The notes beneath the pieces are model-generated. The model was given only the letters and a program-made list of their open reading frames with translations, made no database searches and was not told the origin of the DNA. Source: Mucilaginibacter inviolabilis (GTDB taxonomy: Bacteria > Bacteroidota > Bacteroidia > Sphingobacteriales > Sphingobacteriaceae). Taken from it: DNA of 64,000 nt. Each line of letters begins with the position of its first letter. Position 1 is the stretch's first letter. Made by a program: the position numbers and the translations under genes. Location of the stretch: the NCBI RefSeq assembly GCF_011089895.1, contig NZ_JAANAT010000002.1:124001-188000 (forward strand). Reading direction: 5' to 3'. Positions 53,301 to 60,842 of this stretch are shown here, piece after piece.

Positions 53301-54084
53301 CCTCGTTTTAAAACATGAGTGCGAAAACCAGTTTATCTACAAGATTCCATTCGATTTTTTTAAGGAATATCCATATATCAGAGACAAATATTTTGAACTG
53401 TCTAAAAAGATATATTTTCAGCAAGATGTCATAAATCATTCATTTGATACTAAATCAAATGACCTGTTTTTCCTAATGGAAAAAGATGTTAACTTTTTCA
53501 ACGAATACATTGATTATAGGGTCGGCATTTACAAAGCACATTACTCAGCACCTGATATTATTTTGACGAAAATTTGGGATTTGGCAGAAGGAAAGCAACT
53601 TGTTTATGACACTTTTGTTAAGTTAAATCATCTTGATTTTTTCAGTCATGGAATAGATCAGTTTATTGCTTTATTTTTCATACAGTTAGACGAAAAATAC
53701 TACCAGGATGCGGAAATTGTTTTTAAACAATTAATTACTTTCTATCCGAATGACCCCAAAATGCTAAGCGTTGTTTGGGACATACTTCGAAATTACATGA
53801 AGAACTTATATGTGCCCTTGATCAAATTTTGGCTGAGCTTAAATAAAGATGTTACTTTCATTGACCAATGCGATTGGAATAACAATTCCTTCTCATATAC
53901 AAACGGCCGGCAGATATGGGCTGATTACCGGATTAAAGAACTTGACTTCTTAAGTGAGGCAATAGACGAGATGCCTAATCAACACGAGTACCTAGATCAT
54001 CAAATTTGGTTGGAGGAAAGAATACAGGCAGAACGTAAAAATGCTGAATATGAAAGGAAAAGAATTTACCGAGGATTTGATTGA
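50359..54084 (+). CDS. STAND-family NTPase with nuclease-like N-terminus (defence candidate)
   Basis: The 1241-residue protein. Residues ~10-105 resemble a PD-(D/E)xK nuclease-like fold (RPDSYIVLDEGGYILTEITT, with Asp53 and Glu67; the usual Lys of ExK is Thr69, so activity is uncertain). Residues ~190-470 are a STAND/AAA-type NTPase: GREPELFFL, Walker A TGSPGVGKSK (213-220), Walker B YIILIDDANR (263-272) and VLTVRDYA. The remaining ~770 residues are helical, without a repeat pattern I can name, and probably sense a target. Effector-NTPase-sensor order is that of Avs/NLR-like antiviral proteins. It is a single-gene unit within a defence island. Subfamily not recognised. Confidence 0.8.
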   Translation: MSKYSWISHELYANEGGKFQRVCNYYLKKMFRGVQFTPGSEEDTDKTRPGRPDSYIVLDEGGYILTEITTHDNLDKGKYNAKLRKDLEGCLEFDKWDIEPTQVKYIVLCTNKEVDFEVYESLRKLVKSFEIPLTILGVNELTNYLYDKGRMFARDIFGIPFETGQILDKAEFLNEYSGKGFVTPLDNNLYGREPELFFLKSTFEQSEITVITGSPGVGKSKLAIQAMAEFVKDHPKFEDCYIWSKPESIMEEIVIFFESGKSYIILIDDANRQLENLLPILVKTLASDFIIKLVLTVRDYAKEDVEKHLINREFKGVRISRLSDDTIDKIIYNAPFGVLTYQLRARVIEIAKGNPRLAIMAADAVKKVPDIALLNDVSSIYESYFNSVVKDKSFLAESSTIKVLGILSFFQTLDIQEKEDQDKLKSFGISISEFSEIVHVAEAMELVEINYKSVAKIGDQVLGTYLFHLAFVKKGYLSQDTLFFEYFNRYVYRIRDTYLPAINAFGEEQIMGKARQPLLNYLLRVQSNYKDTVHFLEVFGIYLPMQCFSFIRKLTDAAEQSIDEFDFTDAYRKTNPHDFDPVLRLLEPFYERSLKEFSIALGLAIQHVQKRKSLLDLLVKQIRTPLFANGDDLANGLQKQNIAYNFFKTHLNDSYIYKILFYYGFQHALLNTTFSHDLYEVKDGDYVFKEEFIILRNQFWLDIKENYEIDKDICYDLLIEYLEQRGDLNYVYLILDQVHIAEIVKSHFVPSKYEDCYFVQEYINLLTDKRIEIKQEVKVLQKKYHNKIYSLHGSLALVRNRVRKQFLDYEIKDIWQAKLDFVKKTVVVSSFEDFLKIYEFVEIIRDFKFYHKNPINFGLPVLFENIFLDNIELGFQTLAFYLEKGNIIEFTSTRLCNIIFRQLNGNYKKLYDLISWPNYKLKQIWLENYFEWLPEDGINVDSIALMLTCFRHASNHYNVHPPYFEKYEKFKPGTYKDVVETLVLKHECENQFIYKIPFDFFKEYPYIRDKYFELSKKIYFQQDVINHSFDTKSNDLFFLMEKDVNFFNEYIDYRVGIYKAHYSAPDIILTKIWDLAEGKQLVYDTFVKLNHLDFFSHGIDQFIALFFIQLDEKYYQDAEIVFKQLITFYPNDPKMLSVVWDILRNYMKNLYVPLIKFWLSLNKDVTFIDQCDWNNNSFSYTNGRQIWADYRIKELDFLSEAIDEMPNQHEYLDHQIWLEERIQAERKNAEYERKRIYRGFD

Positions 54085-54228
54085 TTAACATCGTGCCATA
54101 ACGATTTTAATAGAACCAGTCGCTGACTTTAATTCTTTTAAAATGGCAGGAAAAATCCCTTCTAATATCGGTTCAATCATTGCAGACAATGTTATTAAAA
54201 ATGGTAAGTATATAGTATTAAAACATTA

Positions 54229-55377
54229 TCAAATAAAATCGATCCTCATATCAAATTCCCGTGGTACCGATAGATTGGCGCCATGCAATTTCACTTTGAT
54301 GATGCAATGAGAGCCGGCTAATTTTTCATCCGGAAAAACCCTTAAAGGGGCTTTAAAAGCCAAATGCTTTAACTGATGGCGGACATCACCAATATCGCTT
54401 GATACCCTGTAGCCTTCCGCTTCAGTAGTTACTTTCGGATAACCTTCTTCAACAGGTATTACTACGATATAGTTTATAACCCGGGGCTGAATCCGGGGCA
54501 TTACTTTAAATCCCTCAATTTTTGGAATGTATAATTCAATCATTGCCCTATCCAGATGAATTTCCGCGTGATTCAAGATATAAAAATTTAACTTAAAGGC
54601 GCGCTCTTCATTGAGATAGTATTGGTCTTCTTCCTGGTAGTTTTGCTTAACTGATTGTAATCTTGAGTTAAGTGTCGGCAAATTCATTTCCTGATAAGAA
54701 TTTTGAAGACCCGTTTGTTGCCCAAATCGTTCCACATATTTCTTTGGATCCTGTTGTAACAACTCTTCTTTCCAATGAATCTGGTCTTCTATCTGTTTTT
54801 TATTATCGTCTGACGGCGTGAAAATATTTCTAATACAAAGCATTTTCAAGATGTGTCCCCCTTCTTTGAATCCTAGTTCAATCTGGTCATCAAGATTTTT
54901 AACCTTGAATTTTTTGGCAAAGATCTGTTCCATATCTGTTCTTCCCATCAACACCTGATAGCTTCCTTTCCTAATGAGCATCGTGTTCTTTTTAAGTACC
55001 GTTTTTTCATTAAGCGGAGTGTCTTTAAGTATGGAGTAAGGCTGGTCAGCGGTGGCTTTAATTGTCAAAACCATCAGGCTTTTATTTTCAAAAAGGAAAG
55101 GTTCGTAAGTGACCGATATTTCTGGAGTTATATTACTATGGATTAATTGTTGAATACTTGCAGAATCAATTGGGTTATCCACTGCTTTAAAAATTATTTC
55201 ATCTTTGTTCTTTTTAATGCCAATGATGATGTAGCGATCACCTGAATAAGCTGCATTGGCCATTGCCAATACATCTTTGACCAAATCCATTCTTTTTGCA
55301 TCCTTGTATTCTTCCAGTTTAAAATCTAAAAATTCACTTTCCTGGTGATATTGTATTAATTCATTTATGTCTCTCAT
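54229..55377 (-). CDS. Schlafen AlbA_2-type domain protein
   Basis: The 382-residue protein begins RDINELIQYHQESEFLDFKL, then VLAMANAAYSGDRYIIIGIK, and KKNTMLIRKGSYQVLMGRTD near residues 134-153: the AlbA_2/Schlafen-like nucleic-acid-binding core of about 150 residues. The C-terminal half (about 190-382) includes a beta-rich end (PSFWVE-like strands absent; DIGDVRHQLKHLAFKAPLRV present) of unknown role. Schlafen-type domains can bind or cleave tRNA or bind DNA. It is the last gene of the four-gene minus-strand operon with two DUF262 proteins and a PLD-type protein, 63 bases after the PLD gene. Confidence 0.78.
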   Translation of the reverse strand: MRDINELIQYHQESEFLDFKLEEYKDAKRMDLVKDVLAMANAAYSGDRYIIIGIKKNKDEIIFKAVDNPIDSASIQQLIHSNITPEISVTYEPFLFENKSLMVLTIKATADQPYSILKDTPLNEKTVLKKNTMLIRKGSYQVLMGRTDMEQIFAKKFKVKNLDDQIELGFKEGGHILKMLCIRNIFTPSDDNKKQIEDQIHWKEELLQQDPKKYVERFGQQTGLQNSYQEMNLPTLNSRLQSVKQNYQEEDQYYLNEERAFKLNFYILNHAEIHLDRAMIELYIPKIEGFKVMPRIQPRVINYIVVIPVEEGYPKVTTEAEGYRVSSDIGDVRHQLKHLAFKAPLRVFPDEKLAGSHCIIKVKLHGANLSVPREFDMRIDFI

Positions 55378-55440
55378 GATAATAATGGCTTATATAAAAA
55401 TGATTGGAACATTCTTTTATTATTGATCTTTTTCCGATCG

Positions 55441-56529
55441 CTAACTATCAGTATTATCAATACTTCGTTCGGCATCATCTAATTCATTAAGCATTAAAAT
55501 GAGATTCTGAATACTTATTTGATAAAGTCCAATTTGATTGTTGAGATCAATAATTTTTTCTCCTGCCTCATTATTTAACTGCTCGTATTGTTCTAATGCA
55601 TTTTCTTGGGCGACTTGTTCAAGCTCGAAACCGTTTTCGCCTGTATCGTTGATCCAATTCTGATCTTTATTTTTAGTTATCTGCCAATCCATATTGAATT
55701 TGCTTCTTTCTCGCAATATCGATTCACGTTCAACAAGGCCGCGAATAGAATTGCCAATTATCCGAATCTCGGTCGTTGATTCAATTGAATGGAGATACCT
55801 TTCTATATCGGTAAATACATCGTCAAAATCCAGTGTTAATATTTCCAGCTCTTCCAGGTTATCAGCATTCGCTTGGATTGCCGGAATTGGGTGATCTCCT
55901 TGCTGAATAAGCCAAATTGCATGGCTATTAATTTTGACAATTTCTTTTTCAAAAGCTGTTAGTGTAACTAAATTATTCTCTAACTCGATAGCTAAACGCT
56001 GCAGTTTTCCTCCGAAATATCGAGTCGACCGTGTGATTAAAGGGTCAAAAAAACGATCAATAACATCAGTAATAATCGCTTTTGAGCGGATAATAATGCC
56101 CGCTTCAAAGCTATTTGCGCTTTCTTTACTAAAGTTGGCTGAACCAATATAGCCGAGATTGTCAGTAACGATTATCTTAGAGTGATTGTGAAAATTAAAG
56201 TAAACCTTAATTTTGTTTTGGAAGTTTTCAGGATCCAATTTCAGGAGATAGGTCTGTATGATTTTTCTTGCACCTTCCCGATACTTAGGTTTCCAATAAT
56301 CATCCCATCGACCAGGTATGTTTGTAACGATTACTATTTGAGTGTTCGGTGATAAAGATTTTAATAATGTCAGCAGTTCTTCGTTATTGCCAGAAATATT
56401 GTAGGTGCTTATTTTTACAAATAAACTTTCGGGAAGTCGATTTGTAATTTCTTTGAAAGAAGAATGGTCCTTTGTAAAGTACAACTCTCCAAATTCCCCA
56501 AGCGAAATTGTTTCTTTGATGATGTCCAC
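55441..56529 (-). CDS. Phospholipase D-type nuclease-like protein
   Basis: The 362-residue protein has one HKD motif, HNHSKIIVTDNLGYIGSANF (His116, Lys118, Asp123), embedded in a PLD-like fold (about 35-180); PLD-superfamily enzymes with a single motif act as dimers, typically as phosphodiesterases or nucleases. The C-terminus (about 290-362) is predicted coiled coil (ENALEQYEQLNNEAGEKIID and onward), which could mediate oligomerisation. It lies 15 bases downstream of the DUF262 gene (56545), so it belongs to that operon. No signal peptide, so it is cytoplasmic. A nuclease role in defence is likely. Confidence 0.82.
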   Translation of the reverse strand: MDIIKETISLGEFGELYFTKDHSSFKEITNRLPESLFVKISTYNISGNNEELLTLLKSLSPNTQIVIVTNIPGRWDDYWKPKYREGARKIIQTYLLKLDPENFQNKIKVYFNFHNHSKIIVTDNLGYIGSANFSKESANSFEAGIIIRSKAIITDVIDRFFDPLITRSTRYFGGKLQRLAIELENNLVTLTAFEKEIVKINSHAIWLIQQGDHPIPAIQANADNLEELEILTLDFDDVFTDIERYLHSIESTTEIRIIGNSIRGLVERESILRERSKFNMDWQITKNKDQNWINDTGENGFELEQVAQENALEQYEQLNNEAGEKIIDLNNQIGLYQISIQNLILMLNELDDAERSIDNTDS

Positions 56530-56544
56530 AACTATAAAAATTTA

Positions 56545-58743
56545 TTACGATTTACCCCAATCCAATAATACTTGAATTTTTCTTGGCCCTATGTTAAGGG
56601 AACGTTGTATCCAAATAATATTTCTGGCATTTTCTTTCCATTGAGATTTATATTGCTGAAAAATATTTTTGTTGTTAAAAATGCTTTTACAGTCAGGATA
56701 TCGTTCCCAGATGCCGAAATTCTTGCCTGCCGCCCAATTCCAGTTATCATTCTTTTTTAAAATATTCTGCCCTAAAATGTAGTATATGTAAACCTGTTTT
56801 TTGAAACTCGCTTCATTCTGAACATTCTCTACCGTGTTGTAATTATTTATGAAGTTTTTGCGAAGCCCGATGAGGTAATCACTGAGTGAAATATTCTTAG
56901 CCTTACTCCACTTCAGGACAAAATTCAAATATTCAGGTTCTTTAAAGAAAGCACTGTTCCAGGTTACTCGTTGTGGAACGTTAAGAAACGCCTTTATCGG
57001 TAAAAGATCCCCACGTATTTCATTTTCAGCGAGAATAAGCTCTTTATAAGAGGCAAGCAGCTTTTTAAAAATTTTAAATTGGAATACGCCGGAAGATTGG
57101 GTTATAGTCCAATCAATTAGAAAACGGATACTACCACGGTGATAATCCATGTCTTCAGCCATCCAAAGTTGTTCTTCCAGCTGGAACCGCTCGTTACTTT
57201 CCCTTATCAAAGTCAGCTTGAGCCGTTCTTCGCTATTCACGATAGATTCTGCTTTTCTGGATAATAAAGAAGTGCTATCATCCTCCGCTTTAAGACGGCC
57301 GGCAATTTTTATAGCCTGGATTGTCTGGAAACTAGAAGTTTTGACAATCGTTTCGTTAAAGCGAAGATTATAAAAGAATCGGATAAGCCTGAAAATGTTT
57401 AATGGCTGAGGTTGTCCTCCATTTTCAAAAACCTTTTTCACATGGTATAGAATTGGTAATAAACGGAATAACTCCAATTGATTGATTATGCCATTCGGTG
57501 CCAGCCATTTTGGATCAAGGAGATCAAAATGATTATAACTTGAATACTGTTTACTGAATTGCTTTAAAGCGTTAGGAAATTCCTCAAAAAGATAATTCAG
57601 GGCAAGAAAATACTTATTAATTTCCACTAGTGGCAGATGTTCGGCTTGCAATTGACATTCTTGATCCCATCTAATGTATTTTAAAATTTCTTTTTTATCA
57701 GGTGATTCATCATCCTCGTCATCGAGGATAATTCTTTGCTTCTCGGTCATCTTGATTATCTGTATCCAGCGTAAAAACTCGTTGAACCCGGCATCAGCGT
57801 TTGCCAAAGCGTCTTTTTTATTTCGTTTTTTCCAAAAGAAGTCCTGCCATATTTCCCACTGTTCGCTCCAGTCAAGTGTAGTTTTGCCGGTGCCTCTTAT
57901 TGCTTCGAGTTCAAAAAGTTTTGCTCTTAAATTTTCATTATCAGCGAGTTGTTGCCCGCGAGAATTCATGGTTATATAAAGCTCTTCCCCTTGAGACGTT
58001 TCCTCTGTACGGAAATGCCAAAATTTAACATTATCACGGACGAAATTGTAATATTTTTTATCATCATCCTTGAACGACTCGTGAAGTTTAGGAAATAGTC
58101 CATGTACAATTGCCTTCACAGTAGGATCACCGTTGTAGTTGGCCAGGAACCAATTTTTACCATCAACCTTAATCAAGTCATCCAGGCTTTTTGTATGATT
58201 AATAAGATCAATAAAAAAGCTATGCGTTAGCGATCTGACGCGATAATCGAAAGCGATTCGCTCCAAACTTAGATCAAATCGAAAAAGCCCCATGAAGTCC
58301 GCCTTGCGTTTTTCCTTGACAGAAAAATAAAAAAGCATAAAGAACAATGTTGTAAAACGCTGTTGGCCATCAATCAAATTTATATCCTCATTACGATCAT
58401 TAAAAACATAGTAATCGGGACGGTAGGAATAAAGGAAGCCAATGTTAAGTTCATTATCAATCTGGTTGATTTTCACCAGCATCTCATTAATGGTTTTTTG
58501 TATGTTGCTATCTGCCTTTGATAAGGCGTTCAGAAGAAAATCAGTGGTTCTTTTAGATGGCGCATTTCCATTGTTAGTTTCCTGTAAGCCCTCTTTAATG
58601 TCATTAAAAAACGTGACCAGGATATTATTATAATTATTGCCCCAGACATACTCCCGCTGAATTTCAGGAACGATTAGGTTATAGCGGTCGAGCAAGGTTC
58701 CTACTGAAACTTCCTCCATTGATTGGTTGAAATTCATGATCAA
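56545..58743 (-). CDS. DUF262-domain protein lacking HNH (partner B)
   Basis: The 732-residue protein has a DUF262 (ParB-like) N-terminal domain: VPEIQREYVWGN (25-36) and NLIDGQQRFTTLFFMLFYFS (near 120-140). The C-terminal part is long and helical, and I see no DUF1524-type HNH motif in it. GmrSD-type enzymes use DUF262 with DUF1524 to restrict modified DNA; this copy may act as a regulator or substrate-recognition partner. Its ATG overlaps the stop of the upstream DUF262 gene by four bases (ATGA), so expression is tightly coupled. Confidence 0.85.
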   Translation of the reverse strand: MIMNFNQSMEEVSVGTLLDRYNLIVPEIQREYVWGNNYNNILVTFFNDIKEGLQETNNGNAPSKRTTDFLLNALSKADSNIQKTINEMLVKINQIDNELNIGFLYSYRPDYYVFNDRNEDINLIDGQQRFTTLFFMLFYFSVKEKRKADFMGLFRFDLSLERIAFDYRVRSLTHSFFIDLINHTKSLDDLIKVDGKNWFLANYNGDPTVKAIVHGLFPKLHESFKDDDKKYYNFVRDNVKFWHFRTEETSQGEELYITMNSRGQQLADNENLRAKLFELEAIRGTGKTTLDWSEQWEIWQDFFWKKRNKKDALANADAGFNEFLRWIQIIKMTEKQRIILDDEDDESPDKKEILKYIRWDQECQLQAEHLPLVEINKYFLALNYLFEEFPNALKQFSKQYSSYNHFDLLDPKWLAPNGIINQLELFRLLPILYHVKKVFENGGQPQPLNIFRLIRFFYNLRFNETIVKTSSFQTIQAIKIAGRLKAEDDSTSLLSRKAESIVNSEERLKLTLIRESNERFQLEEQLWMAEDMDYHRGSIRFLIDWTITQSSGVFQFKIFKKLLASYKELILAENEIRGDLLPIKAFLNVPQRVTWNSAFFKEPEYLNFVLKWSKAKNISLSDYLIGLRKNFINNYNTVENVQNEASFKKQVYIYYILGQNILKKNDNWNWAAGKNFGIWERYPDCKSIFNNKNIFQQYKSQWKENARNIIWIQRSLNIGPRKIQVLLDWGKS

Positions 58744-60533
58744 TTAAAAAAAGCTTTGATTTTACTGGTAATGAAATTTGTGTTTGCCGTTATATCCAGA
58801 TTTGTCCAATGTTCCAGATCGAAATTTTCATCATTTTGGTTGTTGAAATACCGGGTAAAAACTTGAAAAGTATGGGGTTGTATAAAATTACCTTGCTGGA
58901 AAAACTGAATAATTTTCCCTCGTTTTACAGGATACGATGCATTTTTTATACTCCTGTTAAGTTTGTTATATAACAATACGAGATTTCCAATTGAGTTTAT
59001 TCGTATGGAAGCGATATGCACGTCTATAAAATTGTCAACTATCTCTATATAGTCATCATCATCTTTCCGATTATCAAATTCGGTTAGATCAAAACGATTA
59101 TTGTCTTCTTTAAGCAAATATTTGTTTAAAAAAGAAATGTAGTCCTTCTTTTCTGCGATATCCTCCGGAGTTTGCGGGAATATATGCTCAATATCATTAT
59201 TTGATTTTGTAAATGCTTCGAAGGGAAGGTTTGGATGATCCTTATTTAAAGAGTGGATAATGTCCATTAGTACCAATGAGCGAACAAGTATTTCCGGGCT
59301 ATCCTTATACCAATTCATCTGGATGTCATTGTAGTCAATCAATCTTTCTTCAATAGAAATTGATAACTTGATACGATCTTTTAATGATTTTATAAATTCT
59401 TCCCTGCTATTTGTATCCCGCCACATCTTCCAGGCATTACCAAAATTAAATTCACGTTTAGTGAGGTGATTAAAGAGATAACCCAAGAAATGATAGATAT
59501 ATTTATCGTTATACCAATCCTGCAAAGTGTAATGGAGTTTAAGGATTTCCTTATATAAACCAAGCGCATTGTTATTATTCTCCTCAATAAGTTCAAGAGT
59601 CAATTCTGATCTGCCTTTCTTTTCTGCGAACAGCATATAAAGTAAGTTAATTGGGTACTGTTCTTCGTTAAAAAGCTTAACACCGGGTCCAGTTTCAGCA
59701 GACTTAACATTTTTAAATTTGCTGAAATAGACAGCGACCTCTTTTTTACTCCACCATTGATTGATTTGATCTAGTTCCCATCCAATCTTAACTCTCCTCT
59801 CATTTACCCTAACAATGTTTTTAATGTCGCTTTCTCGTTTTCCTTCTTCATGTGCCACACGTGTTATTAGAATAGCCCTGACGAGATCAGCTCCATCTAG
59901 CGGAACTCTTTTTGAATTGAGGTTCCCAAATATTTTCTCTTCGCTGTCTGTAGTTTCTAACTTATTCACGATTAATTTAACATCGTTCAAAAGGACATTC
60001 AAAAACTTTGAGGAGTCGCCGTTTCTATCATGATTGAATTTAGCAAACCATTTCTGTAATGCTTGATAACCATTAAATAAATAGCTTACATCCTGGTGGT
60101 CATAATCAGGAAACATGTTGCTGAATTCTTGCCAATTACCCTCTGGGAACTCAGCATCTTTATTGGTCACAATAGTATTTAGAAATTTATTTGTTTCCTT
60201 TCTTATAGAGTTATCTGGAAAACACACTTTATTGTGCACCAATTGTTGCTCGCCCAGAAACGATAAAATTAGGGTAAGCGTCGTCAGGCGTTGTTGCCCG
60301 TCCACCACGTTAAAAGAGTTTGCATTAGGTACCAAGGTGATATTCTGCAGGCAATAAAACTTCCCGTCCTCCGATTTAAAGGCTTCAATATCGTCCAAAA
60401 GTTTTTCGATGTGCCTGGGTTCCCATTTATATCCACGTTGATATAACGGAATATTATAGTAAGCCTTTTGATGAGTATTAAGGTAACCGTTAGATGAAAA
60501 TATTTCCTGAACGGAATAAAGAAGTCGGCTCAT
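58740..60533 (-). CDS. DUF262-DUF1524 (HNH) protein, GmrSD-like (partner A)
   Basis: The 597-residue protein has DUF262 motifs IPLYQRGYKW (28-37) and VVDGQQRLTTLTLILSFLG (77-95). A C-terminal DUF1524 HNH nuclease follows: DIEHIFPQT near 443-451 and IGNLVLLYNKLNRSIKNASY near 535-555. This is the full GmrSD-type layout, in which the ParB-like half uses NTP and the HNH half cuts DNA, often with preference for modified cytosines. First gene of the four-gene operon. A near -7-type word TATAATTTG (58-66 of 60541-60600, minus strand) lies upstream. Confidence 0.88.
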   Translation of the reverse strand: MSRLLYSVQEIFSSNGYLNTHQKAYYNIPLYQRGYKWEPRHIEKLLDDIEAFKSEDGKFYCLQNITLVPNANSFNVVDGQQRLTTLTLILSFLGEQQLVHNKVCFPDNSIRKETNKFLNTIVTNKDAEFPEGNWQEFSNMFPDYDHQDVSYLFNGYQALQKWFAKFNHDRNGDSSKFLNVLLNDVKLIVNKLETTDSEEKIFGNLNSKRVPLDGADLVRAILITRVAHEEGKRESDIKNIVRVNERRVKIGWELDQINQWWSKKEVAVYFSKFKNVKSAETGPGVKLFNEEQYPINLLYMLFAEKKGRSELTLELIEENNNNALGLYKEILKLHYTLQDWYNDKYIYHFLGYLFNHLTKREFNFGNAWKMWRDTNSREEFIKSLKDRIKLSISIEERLIDYNDIQMNWYKDSPEILVRSLVLMDIIHSLNKDHPNLPFEAFTKSNNDIEHIFPQTPEDIAEKKDYISFLNKYLLKEDNNRFDLTEFDNRKDDDDYIEIVDNFIDVHIASIRINSIGNLVLLYNKLNRSIKNASYPVKRGKIIQFFQQGNFIQPHTFQVFTRYFNNQNDENFDLEHWTNLDITANTNFITSKIKAFFN

Positions 60534-60842
60534 TGTGTAAGGTTTAAATCAATGTACCAAATTATACTAATAAGACAGTTATTTCAAAATAAATAGTTGC
60601 ATAATGTTGAGATCCGCCCTTCGTCTCCCTCTGTTTGGTGTATTATCGAAGGTATCCGCCTTGTGGCTGAATCAATATGGCCATCAGGCGCGACATAAGA
60701 TTATACATAATGCACAACTACTTGTCAGTAGTCAAAAAACGCCGCTAAGCTGACCTGCGTATGGAAGTCGAAATGCCTGTAGCCGCCAGTGGCCAGGTTC
60801 ATTAATTCCTCCAACCAAAATCAGGAATTCTTTACATCCTGA
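60534..60842. other. Intergenic region upstream of DUF262 operon
   Basis: About 310 bases without a supported gene. It contains the presumed minus-strand promoter of the DUF262 operon near 60560-60590 and the 3' flank of the NACHT gene. No terminator hairpin with a T-tract was found. Base composition is less AT-rich around 60605-60810 than in the flanking genes, perhaps a remnant of other DNA. Confidence 0.4.

Noticed and set aside
54143..54310. Short plus-strand frame starting ATGGCAGGAAAAATCCC
   Set aside because: About 55 codons, half of it antisense to the 3' end of the Schlafen-type gene, no recognisable domain; possibly a remnant of a gene start, but not supportable.
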